NCBI GenBank assembly: GCA_022836615.1
Contig: MU405363.1
Location: 1-64,000, forward strand
From: Annulohypoxylon bovei var. microspora
Taxonomy: Eukaryota > Ascomycota > Sordariomycetes > Xylariales > Hypoxylaceae
Direction: 5' to 3'
Length of the DNA: 64,000 bases
Shown here: piece by piece, positions 13,210 to 24,174 of the stretch
How the letters are laid out: every line of letters starts with the position of its first letter
How positions within the stretch are numbered: position 1 is the first letter of the stretch
Position numbers and translations under genes: made by a program
The notes under the pieces: generated by a model
Seen by the model: the letters and a program-made list of their open reading frames with translations, nothing else
Database searches by the model: none
Told to the model about the DNA's origin: nothing

Positions 13210-14412
13210 GGTCCATCCTTATCAAAAATCTCCTATCGCGGTAATCCCGTATCTCCGGCGCTAAACTGGAGGGCCCCCAATTAGGTGCCACAATAGCCCG
13301 ATTTTAAGACCACTTGAGTGGCGTAAATACCCTGAGTTTAGCCGAAACCGCTTTTTTAACCAATGAGGTCTCGTGGCTTGCGGTAGGTTCCGCGGCTTGC
13401 GATTTAATTGGTTAAGTTAAGCTTTCTTATAACCTGATTGGATATATTTATAAAAAGGGTTTTATTAAAAGGGGAGCATGTTTAAGGAAGTTGTTATGTT
13501 TATAATGATTAATTAAGTGTATTATTTTTAAGATAAAGCTTTTTAATTAATTAAACAATAGATCTCGACTTTCGAAGTGGTTTGTTTACGAAAAGGTGGT
13601 TTTCGATAAGATTTAATTTTTCGAAAATAAAAAACTTATTAAAAGCTAGCTTTTACGCACAAACCAATTAAATTAACAAAAACGATTACTTAAGGCAATT
13701 ACGTAATTAACTCATTTCAATTTAGTTAACCTTAATCTTTAACATAGATTATATAAATAAAAAAAAGACCCCTAATCTAAGGGATTTAGCAACCCTCGGG
13801 AAAATAGCTAAGACGTTAGAAAGATGGTTACAAGTGGCCACGGGTGGCTAAACGGGTAGCAAGACGGGTGGTTCGTCGGGGGGTGGTTCAACGGGAGGCT
13901 TAAGGGGTGGTATAAGGGGTGGTTCAACGGGTGACGGGGGGCTTAACGGGTGGTTAGGCCGGAGGCTCAACGGGGGCTACACGGGTGGTTAGAAGGATGG
14001 TTAAGCCGAGGGTTAAAAGGGTGGCTGCGGGTGGCTGCGGGTGGCTGGACAGGGGGTCGTACGGGTGGTTCAAAGGGTGGTTCAACGGGGGATACACGGG
14101 TGGTTAAAGGGGTGGCTTAACAGGTGGCTAGACGGGTGGCTTCACGGGTGGCTTAAGAGGTGGTATAAGGGGTGGTCAGACCGGTGGGTGGTTAGATGGG
14201 AGGCTCAACGGGGTGGCTCAACGGGGGTTCAACAGGTGGTTACACCAGGGGTTGAACCGGTGGTTTAAAGGGTGGCTAAAGGGGAGGCCCGGCGGGTGGC
14301 ATAAGGGTGCGCGAACCGCCAGCCGGATGGTAGTGAGTTGTTTCGTCGCATGGTAAAAGAATTAAAAGTGGGAGATCGAAGAATCGAACCATCGACCCCC
14401 GGCTAAACTCAG
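13210..14412 (+). repeat. minisatellite-containing repeat unit 3
   Basis: Same order of blocks as unit 2: the head ATCTCCTATCGCGGTAATCC (13229 on), the middle AGGTGGTTTTCGATAAGATT block, a TATATAA plus AAAAAAGACCCC word at about 13750-13775, the 12-bp minisatellite at 13800-14290, and the terminal GTCGCATGGTAAAAGAATTA block. It ends early: the CCACCCGAACGGGTGG palindrome of units 2 and 4 is missing, replaced by AGGATAGAAAATAAAC. Confidence 0.8.
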
Positions 14413-14639
14413 GATAGAAAATAAACAATTAGGTAAGCAGCTTAGATAATCCAGTGTCCCCCAAGTTGGTCCGTGCGCGAGAAGCTCTTGCCCATTTCGA
14501 AAACAAGAATCCCTTGGTTTAATTGGTTGAAAGCTTTAGCGTGTACAATATTTACAGTATTGATCCACTTTTAAAATAGAAACATCCAATCAAACAAAGG
14601 CTACAAGGTCTTAGCGCTCTTTCCTATTTAGGAAATTTT

Positions 14640-15740
14640 CAAATTTTTGCCCTGTAAAATGAAGCGACACAATACCCCTCTTAAAATCGGGCAAAGTGTG
14701 TAAACCCCGTTATCTCCAGAGAGGCCGATATGTCCACAACGATTGATTGGGTGCATTCTCTCAGCGGTGGGGCCTTTCAACCAATCAAATCCACAGGTCT
14801 CAGCTTTCGAGGTGGCCCGTTCGCGAGAAGGTGGTTTTCGACAAGATTCAGTTTTTCAGAAACGAAAAGCTTGTCAAAAGCTGGCTCTCGCGCACGGACC
14901 AGATGGGTGGCAGCGACGAATTGATTACCTAAGGCAATTACGTAATCGACTCCATTTAGTTCAGTTGGCCCTGATCTTCAACACAGGTTATATAAGTAAA
15001 AAAAGACCCCTGATCTGAAAAGGTGGCCGAGGCGTTAGAAAGGTGGTTACGGGTGGCCACGGGTGGCTGAACGGGTGGCTCAACGGGAGGGTTAAGGGGT
15101 GATATAAGGGGTGGTTAAACGGGAGGCTCAACCGCTGGGTAGACGGGGTGGTTCAACGGGTGGTGAACCAGGGATTGAACGGGTGGCTAAGCGGGTGGCT
15201 CAACGGGGGATACACGGGTGGTTAGACGGGTGGCAAGAGGGGTGGGTAGACGGGACGGGTGGTTCGCGGGGGGTTTATCGGGGGTGATACAACGGGGGTG
15301 GTTAGGTAGACGGGTGGCTAATCGGGTGTTTAGATCGGGGGAGGCTACGGGGGATGCAACGGGTGGTTCGACCGGGGGTTCAACAGGGATTCAACGGGAC
15401 GGGTGGCTAAACGGGTGTGTGGTTCAACGGGTGGCTAAAGGGGAGACTCAACGGGTGGAAAGACCCGTGGTTTGAAGGGTGGCTAAACGGGAGGTCCGGC
15501 GGGTGGCTTAGGGGTTCGATAAGGGGTGGCTTACGGGGTGGTTCAACGGGCGGTTAGACGGGTGGCAGCACGGGTGGCTAAAGGGGAGGCTTAAAGGGTG
15601 GTTAAATGGGTGCGCGAACTGTGGTGGTGAGTGGTTTTGTCGCATGGTAAAAGAATTAAAATTGGGAGATCGAGGAATCGAACCATCGACTTCCGGCTAA
15701 ACTCGGGATATTGTGCCACCCGAACGGGTGGCCTCGCGTA
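14640..15740 (+). repeat. minisatellite-containing repeat unit 4 (least mutated)
   Basis: The best preserved copy. GAGGCCGATATGTCC, GTGGTTTTCGACAAGATTC and GGACCAGATGGGTGGCAGC are C/G-containing versions of words that appear with T or A in units 1-3. The minisatellite spans about 15020-15620. The terminal block carries GGAATCGAACC (15674-15684) and the CCACCCGAACGGGTGG palindrome (15717-15732). It ends about 200 bp before the stop codon of the first gene. Confidence 0.8.
15660..15735 (-). other. tRNA-like / Pol III box A and box B word pair
   Basis: On the minus strand this block reads GTGGCACAATATCC (box-A-like), about 30 nt later GGTTCGATTCC, an exact fit to the eukaryotic box B consensus GGTTCGANTCC. 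The same pair occurs in unit 2 (box B at 13128-13138). One-base variants of box B occur in unit 1 (10990-11000, + strand) and unit 3 (14380-14390). The flanks do not pair into a proper T-stem or acceptor stem, so I do not call a tRNA gene. It may be the head of a tRNA-derived element. Confidence 0.4.
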
Positions 15741-15942
15741 AATTTAAGGCACGAAGTACTTGCTTAGCGAGGGATAAGCCACTACCTACCTATGGCTGCA
15801 ATATATCTTACCCTTTTAAGCAGTATTTACACTCCAATATTTTTTTGGCATAGTCTCACCTATGGGCCTCCATAATTGATCCCCACTTTCGTGTGACAAT
15901 TAAACTCGGGCACTTAAGGCATACTTTCGTTAAGATCGGGTT

Positions 15943-16948
15943 TTAAACATGGCGGAAATCCGTAGCCGCTTGTTGCGCCCTCGTCAAACGTAGATTCTCC
16001 TGGCCAAACCAATATGGCCTCAGATCTGCGATCGAACTTTCCAACTCGGTGTACGTGTCCCCCAACGTAAGGATGACCCTCCCGTTCCACCTCTCTTGAT
16101 CTCCTCCTAGCCACAGATCGTCACTGCTCTCCTTCCCGTATACCTCGACCCTCCGGTCTTGCTTCGCTGTGGCGGCGTACACCAGCGCGCGGCCTACAAA
16201 ACTCGCCTCACTAGTTGGTAGACCCATCGCCACGATGGGCGCGGCGAGATGCGGCGGCAGAAGGTTGGTTATCGTTGCTGCCGGCGCGACGCCGTTGATG
16301 GTGATACCCTCTTGTGAGAGCATCGTCGACCGCAGCGACCGCACCAAGCCTACCAGCGCGAACTTGGTCGCCGTGTAGACTGGCAGCGACTGCTCCGGCG
16401 CGTAGGCCACGGCGCTGATGGTGATGACGACGCTGCCCTCGCTTACCCCGTGGGCGCCCATGCTCCTCCTCGCGAGCGTCAGGGTGTGGAGGACGCCGAT
16501 GAGGTTGACGTCTACCAGGCTCGCGTAACTAGGCTCCTGGCCTTCTCCGACGGACTCGTGCGCGAAGTAGTCGTGCGGCTCCCCCGCGCCGGCGTTGGCG
16601 AAGACTATGTCCACCCGTCCGATCGCGTTGTAGGCGGCGAGCTGCTCGGCCCACGAGGTGACGTCGCAATGGTGGAAGTGGAAGGCCTCCCAGCTCTGCC
16701 AGGGCTCGGCATCCCCGGGATCGGCGCCGCTGGGCTCGCTAATGTCGAGTACGTGGACGGTGGCGTTCTTGGAGAGTAGGATTTTGGCTGCCGCGAACCC
16801 GATCCCTGACGCGCCGCCTAGACGCGTATTTATGATTAGCTAGCGGTAGGTGTACGTGTTCGTGGCGTCTCCGGGCCGTACCTGTGATTAGCGCCACCTT
16901 GTCCGTGAGATCCGGGATCGAGTCCTCGTCTATCCTTAGCGATGTCAT
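15943..16948 (-). CDS. short-chain dehydrogenase/reductase (classical SDR)
   Basis: NAD(P)-dependent oxidoreductase of the classical SDR family, probably oxidising or reducing a hydroxyl/ketone on the cluster product. Exons on the minus strand are 16948-16882 and 16817-15943, giving 313 aa. The single 64-nt intron splits the cofactor motif, which after splicing reads TGGASGIG near residue 24. Further family signatures are the NAG motif (FANAGAG), the catalytic Ser segment (TISAVAYAP) and YTATK as the YxxxK active site. The minus-strand start at 16948 sits just before the beta-strand leading into the nucleotide motif, as usual. The P450 upstream is on the same strand with a 343-bp gap. Substrate cannot be read from sequence. 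Confidence 0.9.
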
Positions 16949-17291
16949 GTCTGCGTATCGGGAACGTTGTTCGTCGTACAGTCTACGTCTTAGGGATTGG
17001 TGACGCTCTCAGGTCTGACATCCTAATATAAGACGTTGCGAGCTTAGGAGTTGGATCGCAGTCATTCGTATGATCTCGGCGATTTCCTAATCTGGCTGAG
17101 CTAGCTATTTAAACGACCTTGCATATGTGCAGGCCGGGAGATGTACATCGTCCTTCGACTTAGTTTCCTACGTTTCTTATGCTACTGTATGTATTACATT
17201 GCCCCCAAAGTATCCGTGAAGTCGCTCATTACTTTATATTCGCAACTGCTACTCCTTGCTCCCCTAGCCTTCCGCTCCTACGTATCTCTCA
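16949..17291. other. intergenic, SDR promoter / P450 3' region
   Basis: A 343-bp spacer between two minus-strand genes. It should hold the P450 terminator and the SDR promoter. No repeats or convincing binding sites were seen. Confidence 0.5.
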
Positions 17292-19442
17292 CTAGTTTAC
17301 CTGCTTCGCTCTCACGTTGAGATGCGGTTTCGACCATAGTGTGTACATGCGCGAGTCCCTGTGCCAGTCGAGATCCGGATCTGCGAGCTCAAGGTCGAAG
17401 TTCAAGATCAGCTTGGCCAAGATTTGACGCATCTCCATCCAACCCAAGCTATGGTCGAGAGATACCTTGTTAGCTATCTCGCGAGGAGTCATAGAGGTTT
17501 TGCGTTAGGGACTTACCTCTTCCCAAGACAGCCTCTCGCTCCCAGGCTAAACGGTTGGCTAGCTTCGAGGTCGTCCTCCCGACGATCGTCGAGCCACCGC
17601 CCTGGGTCGAACAGGAAAGGATCTGCGAAATTTGTCGGGTCAAGGCTTGCCGCGACGGGGTTGGTTGCGACTATGGTCTTATCCTGTCGTGTCAGCTCGT
17701 TTTCGTTACCATCCAGACTGGTCGAGGTGCTCGCCGTCGGAACATCTCTAAAGCGGAATCTTGACTTACCCCGGCCGGGAGGAGTTGCCCGTCGACCGTT
17801 TCCCCTCCCTCCGGCACCTCTCTCGGGAGACCTAGAGGTAGCGGAGCGTAGATGCGCATCGCCTCTTTGCAGACGGCGTTCAGGTACGCCAGGTCGCGGG
17901 TGGTCGCCTCGTTGATCTCGTCTGCCGGCTCGAAGGCCCGTCGGATTTCGGAAGCCAACCTTCCGTAGGCGACTGGGTTCTTGAGGAGATAGTAGGTCGC
18001 CGTAGAGAGGACTGTGGATGTCGTCTCGCTGCCCGCTAGTACGAAATCTGAGACGTGCGCGGCCAGCTCTACGTCCGAGACTTTGTGCTGGTGCTTGTAG
18101 TCCGGGTCCGGGTCGGCCCGGGTCCGCTGCTCGAGGATACGCGTGAGGAAGTCTTTCCGAGTGCTCGGACGAGAGACTCTTCTGTCGGAAGACGGGGACG
18201 CTTCTTTTAGCCCTTACTCGCAACAAAGTAGTCTGCCGCGCCTTCTGTAGCGAGGAGTCTCGAAAACTCACCTTTCGACTAGCTTGATAGCTAGCTCCTC
18301 ATTCTTGTTCGTGTCGTCGATGAGCGCCGCTATCTGCCTGTGCATGACGAGCTTGACGATGCTGGCCAGCGTCGGAAAGCGCTTGAACGAGTCCACGAGA
18401 GCGCCTTTGGTTAGAGCTCCCGTCGTGATGGTAATCCAAGGATGGCGTTCTTCTTTTGTCGGTTTCGTGGTCGGTTAGCTTCGACGTATCGATATCCTAG
18501 ACTTCCGCAACTCCGCCTACCCGTCGGGAAGAAGGGAAGAGAGAGAAATGGTTCAATATCACTACTTACCTTTTTCCAGCGCGCTAAAAGTCTCGCCGAA
18601 CGCCAGGTTCCCTATGATATCAAACGCCATCCGTTCGTATAAGTCCGCGATGTCCACACGCTGGCCGACTTTCGCCATCATAAGACGCACAAACCGGTCC
18701 ACGCTATCTGCGACCAGTTCTTCTTGCTCTAAGAGGCTCGAGTTACTGAAGGCGTGCGACAAGAGTCTCCGCATCTGCGCGTGAATTGCGGGATCGCGTT
18801 CCGATACGATCGAGTGGACTCCCTTCGCCGCAAAACTGCCCCCCTCGTAAAAGATGGACTTCGGGAAGGTTTCGTGTCCGGGGCGAAAGCCGTAGATGTC
18901 GCGAAAGGACTGTGCCGTGTTGAAAGAGAGCTCGTTGGGCGCTACGCGGACGACAGGACCTGGCTTCTGCGTTGGTTCAACATGTCTACGAGCTGTTTCG
19001 CTCTCAGGGGTTGAGATAAAAGGGGAACTTCGTCGAGACTGTTCTTACCATAACGGCGATGAAGACGCAATATCTCGTAGGGTTGCCTCCCTCCGAGGAA
19101 GCCTATGGAAAATGGCGCCTGGACATCGAGGACCAGAATATGAGCCCGCAACTCTTGCACCTCTTCTTAACATTACTCTCCGGCCTTATGAAAACACGTA
19201 CATTGCTACAAGCTGCCAATTTTGGCCCCGGGAACCGGCTTAGCGGGTGGAAGTACACATTGTATATTCCGTTGTAGACGACCTGCCAGAAATATTATAT
19301 TATTAACCCTCGACACTAGAGGGTAGGATTCGTAGCGGCGCACCTTGGCGATGATGGCTACTGCGAGTAAAACCCAGAGGTTCGGACCCGTCCACACTAC
19401 GGCGTGGAGTGTAGCGGGTCCGGAGTTGTCTATACTAAACAT
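17292..19442 (-). CDS. cytochrome P450 monooxygenase (first of three)
   Basis: Microsomal P450 expected to hydroxylate the cluster product. Eight exons on the minus strand are supported by splice signals and frame: 19442-19344, 19282-19202, 19118-19049, 18959-18570, 18452-18272, 18181-17770, 17677-17517 and 17448-17292, totalling 516 aa. Visible landmarks are an N-terminal membrane anchor (LWVLLAVAIIAK), the hinge FHPLSRFPGPKLAA, YGPVVRVAPNELSF, the I-helix oxygen-binding motif AGSETTST, the K-helix KEAMR (ExxR), and the heme loop FSLGARGCLG with its Cys ligand. It resembles the CYP65-type fungal secondary-metabolism P450s. It is closely similar in layout to the P450 at 26754-28909. It appears intact. 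Confidence 0.93.
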
Positions 19443-19863
19443 GCTGCGACGGCGTGCAGTTGAAGGCTAGGTACCTAGCTACGGTCCCGGCGTGTAGCTA
19501 CAGAGTTGCAAGCCGCGGGTTGAGCGAACTGATCACCTCTCTCGTTGCAATCTTTAAATCCTCTAAGAATTTGCTAGTCCTAGCAACATGCATACAGCAT
19601 TCAAGGGTAATGGTTTTTTTTTTCCCCAGTACGGATAAGCTTGAGGCGTTGATCTAGAGGAAGAAAGGCAAAGACATTCAGAAAACACACAATCGTTACC
19701 CTCGAATGCTGTATATATCTCTGGAGTATGATATCCTTCAGATGGGGTACCTAGCCGCCCGTTCATCTTACTTGCCAAATTTGGTGATATGAAGCACAGA
19801 TCAGCCTGCCGCAGAAAGGCGCAGGCTGTAACTAACCTAACCGACGGTGGGCCATTTCACAAC
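19443..19863. other. intergenic, P450 promoter side
   Basis: About 420 bp between the P450 start and the inverted-repeat element. It includes a T-run at 19614-19624. No gene was seen. Confidence 0.5.
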
Positions 19864-20678
19864 AACCGCCAAACCGCCAATTGAATTTACCTACAGTGCG
19901 TTTTGTGGCTTACACTGTATTTACACTGTATTTACCCCTGTACGCTTAGGGGGCTTAGGGGCTACAATTATAAGGCCTTTAGCGCATACTGTTTTTCAAC
20001 CAATCAGATTGCGTATGTAAGTGAATACTTACACTTTAATCAATTGTGCCCGCGCTTATACTTACTTAATTAATCTAAGTTTAAATTCATTTGAAAGCGC
20101 TTTTAAAGACCTATTCAATAATGTAATTTTGTTATTATGAACCGTGTTTTGAGGCTGGAAAATGGATCTGAAAAGTTGAAAAGCTGGCACGTATTATAAG
20201 TAAATACAAAAAGTTATTGAATTCGGGGTCATATGACTAGACTAACACGGACCATCCAATGACTAATGTTGTGTGCACGGCCCACTACTCCGGCTCATAT
20301 TCGTCACGTGGTCACCCTTAGCTGAATATTCTTTGTATTTACTCAAGGTATGCGCCAGTTTTCAACCTTTTACACCCACTTAATTAGATGCGCATAGAGT
20401 TTAAAACAGTATAATTAATTGCATTCAATTAGATATTAAACGCGCTTTCAAAAGACCTTAAGAACAGCTTCATTGAGTAAGTATTAGCGGCAGCGCAATT
20501 GATTAAAGTGTAAGTATTTACTTGCATGCGCAATCTGATTGGTTGAAAAACAGTATGCGCTAAAGGCCTTATAATTGTAGCCCCTAAGCCCCCTAAGCGT
20601 ACAGGGGTAAATACAGTGTAAATACAGTGTAAGCCACAAAACGCACTGTAGGTAAATTCAATTGGCGGTTTGGCGGTT
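19864..20678. mobile_element. MITE-like element with long terminal inverted repeats (815 bp)
   Basis: The left end (19864 onward, AACCGCCAAACCGCCAATTG) is repeated in inverse orientation at the right end (to 20678). The inverted repeats match closely for about 185 bp, including CTGTATTTACCCCTGTACGC and TTCAACCAATCAGATTGCG, then decay. A second, inner inverted pair (AAGTAAATACAAAAAG against CTTTGTATTTACT) lies around 20200 and 20330. There is no transposase frame, so it is non-autonomous. I could not find a convincing target-site duplication. It sits between the P450 and the AflR-like regulator, upstream of the P450 and downstream of the regulator. Confidence 0.85.
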
Positions 20679-20868
20679 TTCTTCACTTGGACCGGGGTAT
20701 AACCCCTGACACCTCTACCCCTACTATCGAAATTTATAATCTAAGACGTTTTAGGAAGTGGCCGAATAAGCTTGCTACGGTTACTTAGCCAAAATCTGAC
20801 TGGACAGATGCGGGTCGTAGCCTCGGAATATCTGCCGTCTGCCGCCTGACGTGAGCCTATACGCCGGC

Positions 20869-22158
20869 TTATCTGCCGTCCAACGTAAGCCCGATAGCTC
20901 TCCTGCACACGCCTAGGCGTCTGCCCATCGTCTCGCTCCCTAGCCGCCTCCCTGCCTCCTGCAGCGCGCTTACGAGCCCGAGCAGGCGGTCCAGTCCGAC
21001 TTGCAGCAGTACGCGTACGACCGCGATGTATTCCGTCTCGCTCTCGAGCCGGTACGCACCTACCACAGCGGCCGGAGCCTCACCAACACTAGAGTGGTTT
21101 GCCGTCGGAGATGAGGCTCCCGCCGCGCAGCGGGACGAGAGCGCCGACGTGGCGCGGCAGCACAGGTCAGCGAGCCTGCTCACGAGAAAGGTAAGGATTA
21201 TCATGTGATCGACCCGCGAGGCGCAGGAGGCGCAGGCTAGCATGCCCTCGGCCTGGCGCAGCACCTTGCGGTGCGCTACGAGGATGCCGTCTACGTGGAG
21301 GTGCGCGCGGGTAGGCTCGCCGAGCAGCTCGAGCTCGTCCATCAGAACGACCGCGCAGTGTAGGCACTGGCAGTCGGATCCGCCGGGCCGTGGCGCGCCT
21401 GCCCCGCCCTGGGTCTGCGTCTGGCCGGAGAATAGGGGCTGGGATTGCGGCAACCTCGACTGCGAACGCGGGGTGCAGCTCGCGGCCGGTTCGCTGGCGC
21501 CCGAGTATATTCCCGGATGTTCCGAGCCGCGGAAGAGTGAATGCCCCTGCGCACCCATTATCTGTTCGGTTGTTGGCCGTCCGCTCTGGACCTCGCAGTC
21601 TCCTACCAAGGTGAATGCCGAATATCGCGTGAATTCTTGGTCGAGCGGAAAATGGGAAAAGTCTATGCCGTCCGGGTAGCCCCCCTGAGACTCGTGGATC
21701 CACTCGTGGGCGGCGCGACTTGTGGAGGCTGACGATGCCGGTCTCCCGGGGTTCTCTGTCGGCGACGGCGTGAGAAGCTCGAGCGGGTCAGACCGCGGCT
21801 CCGTATCCGCGAAGTCGGGTGCCTCGTCGCTCGGTACGGCGCTGCTGCGTCGAGGGGGGTACGTGCACTTCCTGCTTTGCGCCTGGCATCGGCTACAACC
21901 CTCGCCACGGCGCTCGCCTGTGCAACGCACCTTCTGCGCCCTACACTGAGAGCAAGCTACTGGCCTCTCTGTCTTGGCTGTCACGGGGTCGAAGGTGTGT
22001 GGGCGTTTGCATAGGAGCACGTTGCGGCCGTCGCTATCAGACACGGGCTTCCAGCTGGCGAACATGGTTTCTGTACAAGGTAGTAGTTTAATCACTGTCG
22101 TGCATTCGTTCATTCGTGCGTTCGGTGATATCCAATTCTGCGCGAGCCGAATATACAT
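20869..22158 (-). CDS. AflR-like Zn2Cys6 transcription factor
   Basis: Nuclear DNA-binding regulator, likely the pathway-specific activator. A Zn2Cys6 binuclear cluster is present as ACSQCRAQKVRCTGERR followed by CSRCQAQSRKC, then a Pro/Ser-rich linker. The C-terminal half carries the AflR-type domain signature: a CQCLHCAVVLMDELE region, then conserved HVDGILVAHRKVL and MLACASCASRVDHM segments. The longest frame starts at 22158 (429 aa). An internal Met at 22065 would give a shorter N-terminus closer to usual family length, so the start is uncertain. No intron is required. It is divergent from the SDR at 22691, so both may share the control region 22159-22690. Confidence 0.9.
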   Translation of the reverse strand: MYIRLAQNWISPNARMNECTTVIKLLPCTETMFASWKPVSDSDGRNVLLCKRPHTFDPVTAKTERPVACSQCRAQKVRCTGERRGEGCSRCQAQSRKCTYPPRRSSAVPSDEAPDFADTEPRSDPLELLTPSPTENPGRPASSASTSRAAHEWIHESQGGYPDGIDFSHFPLDQEFTRYSAFTLVGDCEVQSGRPTTEQIMGAQGHSLFRGSEHPGIYSGASEPAASCTPRSQSRLPQSQPLFSGQTQTQGGAGAPRPGGSDCQCLHCAVVLMDELELLGEPTRAHLHVDGILVAHRKVLRQAEGMLACASCASRVDHMIILTFLVSRLADLCCRATSALSSRCAAGASSPTANHSSVGEAPAAVVGAYRLESETEYIAVVRVLLQVGLDRLLGLVSALQEAGRRLGSETMGRRLGVCRRAIGLTLDGR

Positions 22159-22690
22159 ATGTAAGGGTCTCGAACCCCCCCCCCCCTATTTCATTATAGG
22201 ATCTATAATTCCAACCTTATTCCAACTTTATTTCCAACTCCATCCTTACCACGGTTCTACTATGCTGGTTCCAAGTTTGGTTGGTTACACGGCAGCATTA
22301 CCAGATGCTGGCTTGGCTGGACGTATACGATGGTACCGTCCACGGTCTTACAAGATCAGTCGGTCCGACTTGTACTAAAGACCTTTGAATGCGCATGTGC
22401 TTATATGTAGGTACTTTACCGAATGGTACGCCTGTACGACGTGCGCACTGCGCAGGGGTGGGAATGTCGTCTCTGCGGCGCAGTCCAACCAACCCCCCGA
22501 CGCCACATCTAGACAGATTAGTCGTCGGATCCGGTCGATCGGCAATCCCACAAAAGCCTTCGATGTTCATATCACTTCGTTCTCTTCATACCTAGTAACT
22601 TGCTATAATTTGCTCCACATAGCAGACTGGAAGATACCAGCTCTGACTCTAATCCTTACCTACTTTTCACTGTGACCGAACTAGCCCAAG
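22159..22690. promoter_or_regulatory. divergent promoter between AflR-like regulator and SDR
   Basis: A 532-bp intergenic region separating two genes transcribed away from each other. It contains a C-run (about 22177-22187). I looked by eye for the AflR target TCG-N5-CGA and found no exact match. The promoter role is inferred from gene orientation only. Confidence 0.5.
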
Positions 22691-23677
22691 ATGGTCAAGT
22701 TAGACTTCGACCTCGAGCGGGATGTGCCTGAGCTCACGGGCAAGGTCATCCTAATCACCGGTGGTAAGCGTAGCCTTCCGTATTATTTATGGTAACAAGG
22801 TACTTACTGCTTTTATATGCTAGGCACAAACGGACTCGGTGCTGCTGCGGCTTCGATGCTGGCGAGCCGAAATCCTGCTAAGATTTATATTACCGGGCGT
22901 AGCGAGTCCTCGGCTCGCCGCGTTATCGATGGCATAAAATCTACTGGTTCGAGCACCGAGATAGTTTGGATACGATGCGATCACACGGATCTGGCGACCG
23001 TCAGGGAAGCCGCAGAGGCCATCTCCGCTAAGGAATCCCGCCTCGACGTGCTCATGGCTAACGCCGGCGTTATGGCGCTGCCGCCCGGTCTCACCAAGGA
23101 CGGATACGAGATGCACTTCGGGATCAACCACATCGCGCACGCCCTTCTGATCCGCAAGCTGCTCGGACTGCTGCGGAAGACGGCCGAGGAGCACGGCGAG
23201 GCGCGCATCATCCCCATCTCCAGCCTGGCCCTCGTCCTGGCGCCGCGAGGACACGGTATCGTTTTCGATGATCTCAGGACGACCCAGGCGTACTGGCTCC
23301 TCGGAAAGTGGCAGCGGTACGCCCAGAGCAAGCTGGCCAACTTACTCTATGGCCGCGAACTCGCCCGCCGGTACCCTGAGATTCTTACGTTGGTAGTCGA
23401 CCCGGGCCCGAGCAACACGGGTCTGGTGTCGAGCCTCGGGATTTTGGACAAGGTGATCGTACATCTGGGAAACATAAACAAGTTCCTCGACGACGATCAA
23501 GGCCACTGGAACCAGGTATGGGCTGTCGGCGTGCCTAAGGATCAAGCGAAGCAGGGAGAGTTTTATGAGCCGGTCGGTAAGCCGACTCAGGCGTACACGC
23601 ATTGGTGTCTGGATCAGAAGCTGGCGGAGAGGCTGTGGGACTGGACGGAGGAGGAGATTAAGCCCTGGTTAACGTAG
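22691..23677 (+). CDS. short-chain dehydrogenase, retinol-dehydrogenase-like
   Basis: NAD(P)-dependent SDR. Exons 22691-22763 and 22824-23677 give 308 aa. The 60-nt intron again interrupts the cofactor motif, which after splicing reads TGGTNGLG. NANAG-type motif LMANAGVMA, the catalytic Ser segment IIPISSLALV and YAQSKLANLL (YxxxK) are all present. The N-terminus (DLERDVPELTGKVI) is typical of fungal SDRs found in secondary-metabolite clusters. It is the second of three dehydrogenases in the cluster. A role in alcohol/ketone interconversion is inferred. Confidence 0.92.
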
Positions 23678-24174
23678 CGTAAAGGAGAGTATCACGTATA
23701 TCGGATGATTTTAATTCCTTTTACTAAGATTGTGGACAGAAGTTTCGCACATCAGCCATGTTCTTTACCTAGGTAGTGCGTAATCAAAAAGGAATAAGTA
23801 AACACTGTGTTAGCCTTAGGCTAAGACTTAAACCTAATAGTGATCTGTCCACTATATTTTAGTGGATTGCCGTTATGGCTTAGGCAGCTTAGCCATTAAA
23901 GAAAGGCAAGCCACACGGTGCGTACGTATTTTAATTTACACGGGTTGGCCCTCGGTTGATATGCAAAACTTTTGCCCACAACCTTTTAAGAGGTCGTATT
24001 ATTTTGGTCGTGCAACAACACTCAAGAAATCATTTTCGCGACTTATGTTTCACTCCGATATACCAGTTTGAACTGTTAGGGTACTATGTATAATAATAAT
24101 TATATGATAGTTTTTATATACTGTGTCTTTGCCTTTGCTCGGCGTCTTTTTTTACCTCGTATCTTAAGGCCCCC
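23678..24174. other. intergenic between convergent SDR and FAD oxidase
   Basis: A 497-bp region between two convergent genes, AT-rich toward its right end (24080-24120). It should hold both terminators. One TACCTAGGTA palindrome lies at 23766-23775. No gene was seen. Confidence 0.5.

Noticed and set aside
10974..15475. Open frames with Trp/Gly-rich period-4 peptides (GWLNGWLK-like) in the minisatellite tracts
   Set aside because: The repeat is 12 bp long, a multiple of three, so any frame free of stops repeats a 4-residue peptide automatically. There is no conserved start, and frames are on both strands depending on repeat orientation.
10930..15740. tRNA genes at the box B words
   Set aside because: The bases around GGTTCGATTCC do not form a 5-bp T-stem, and no acceptor stem pairs with them.
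20429..20686. 85-codon minus-strand frame
   Set aside because: It lies within the terminal inverted repeat of the MITE-like element and has no family resemblance.
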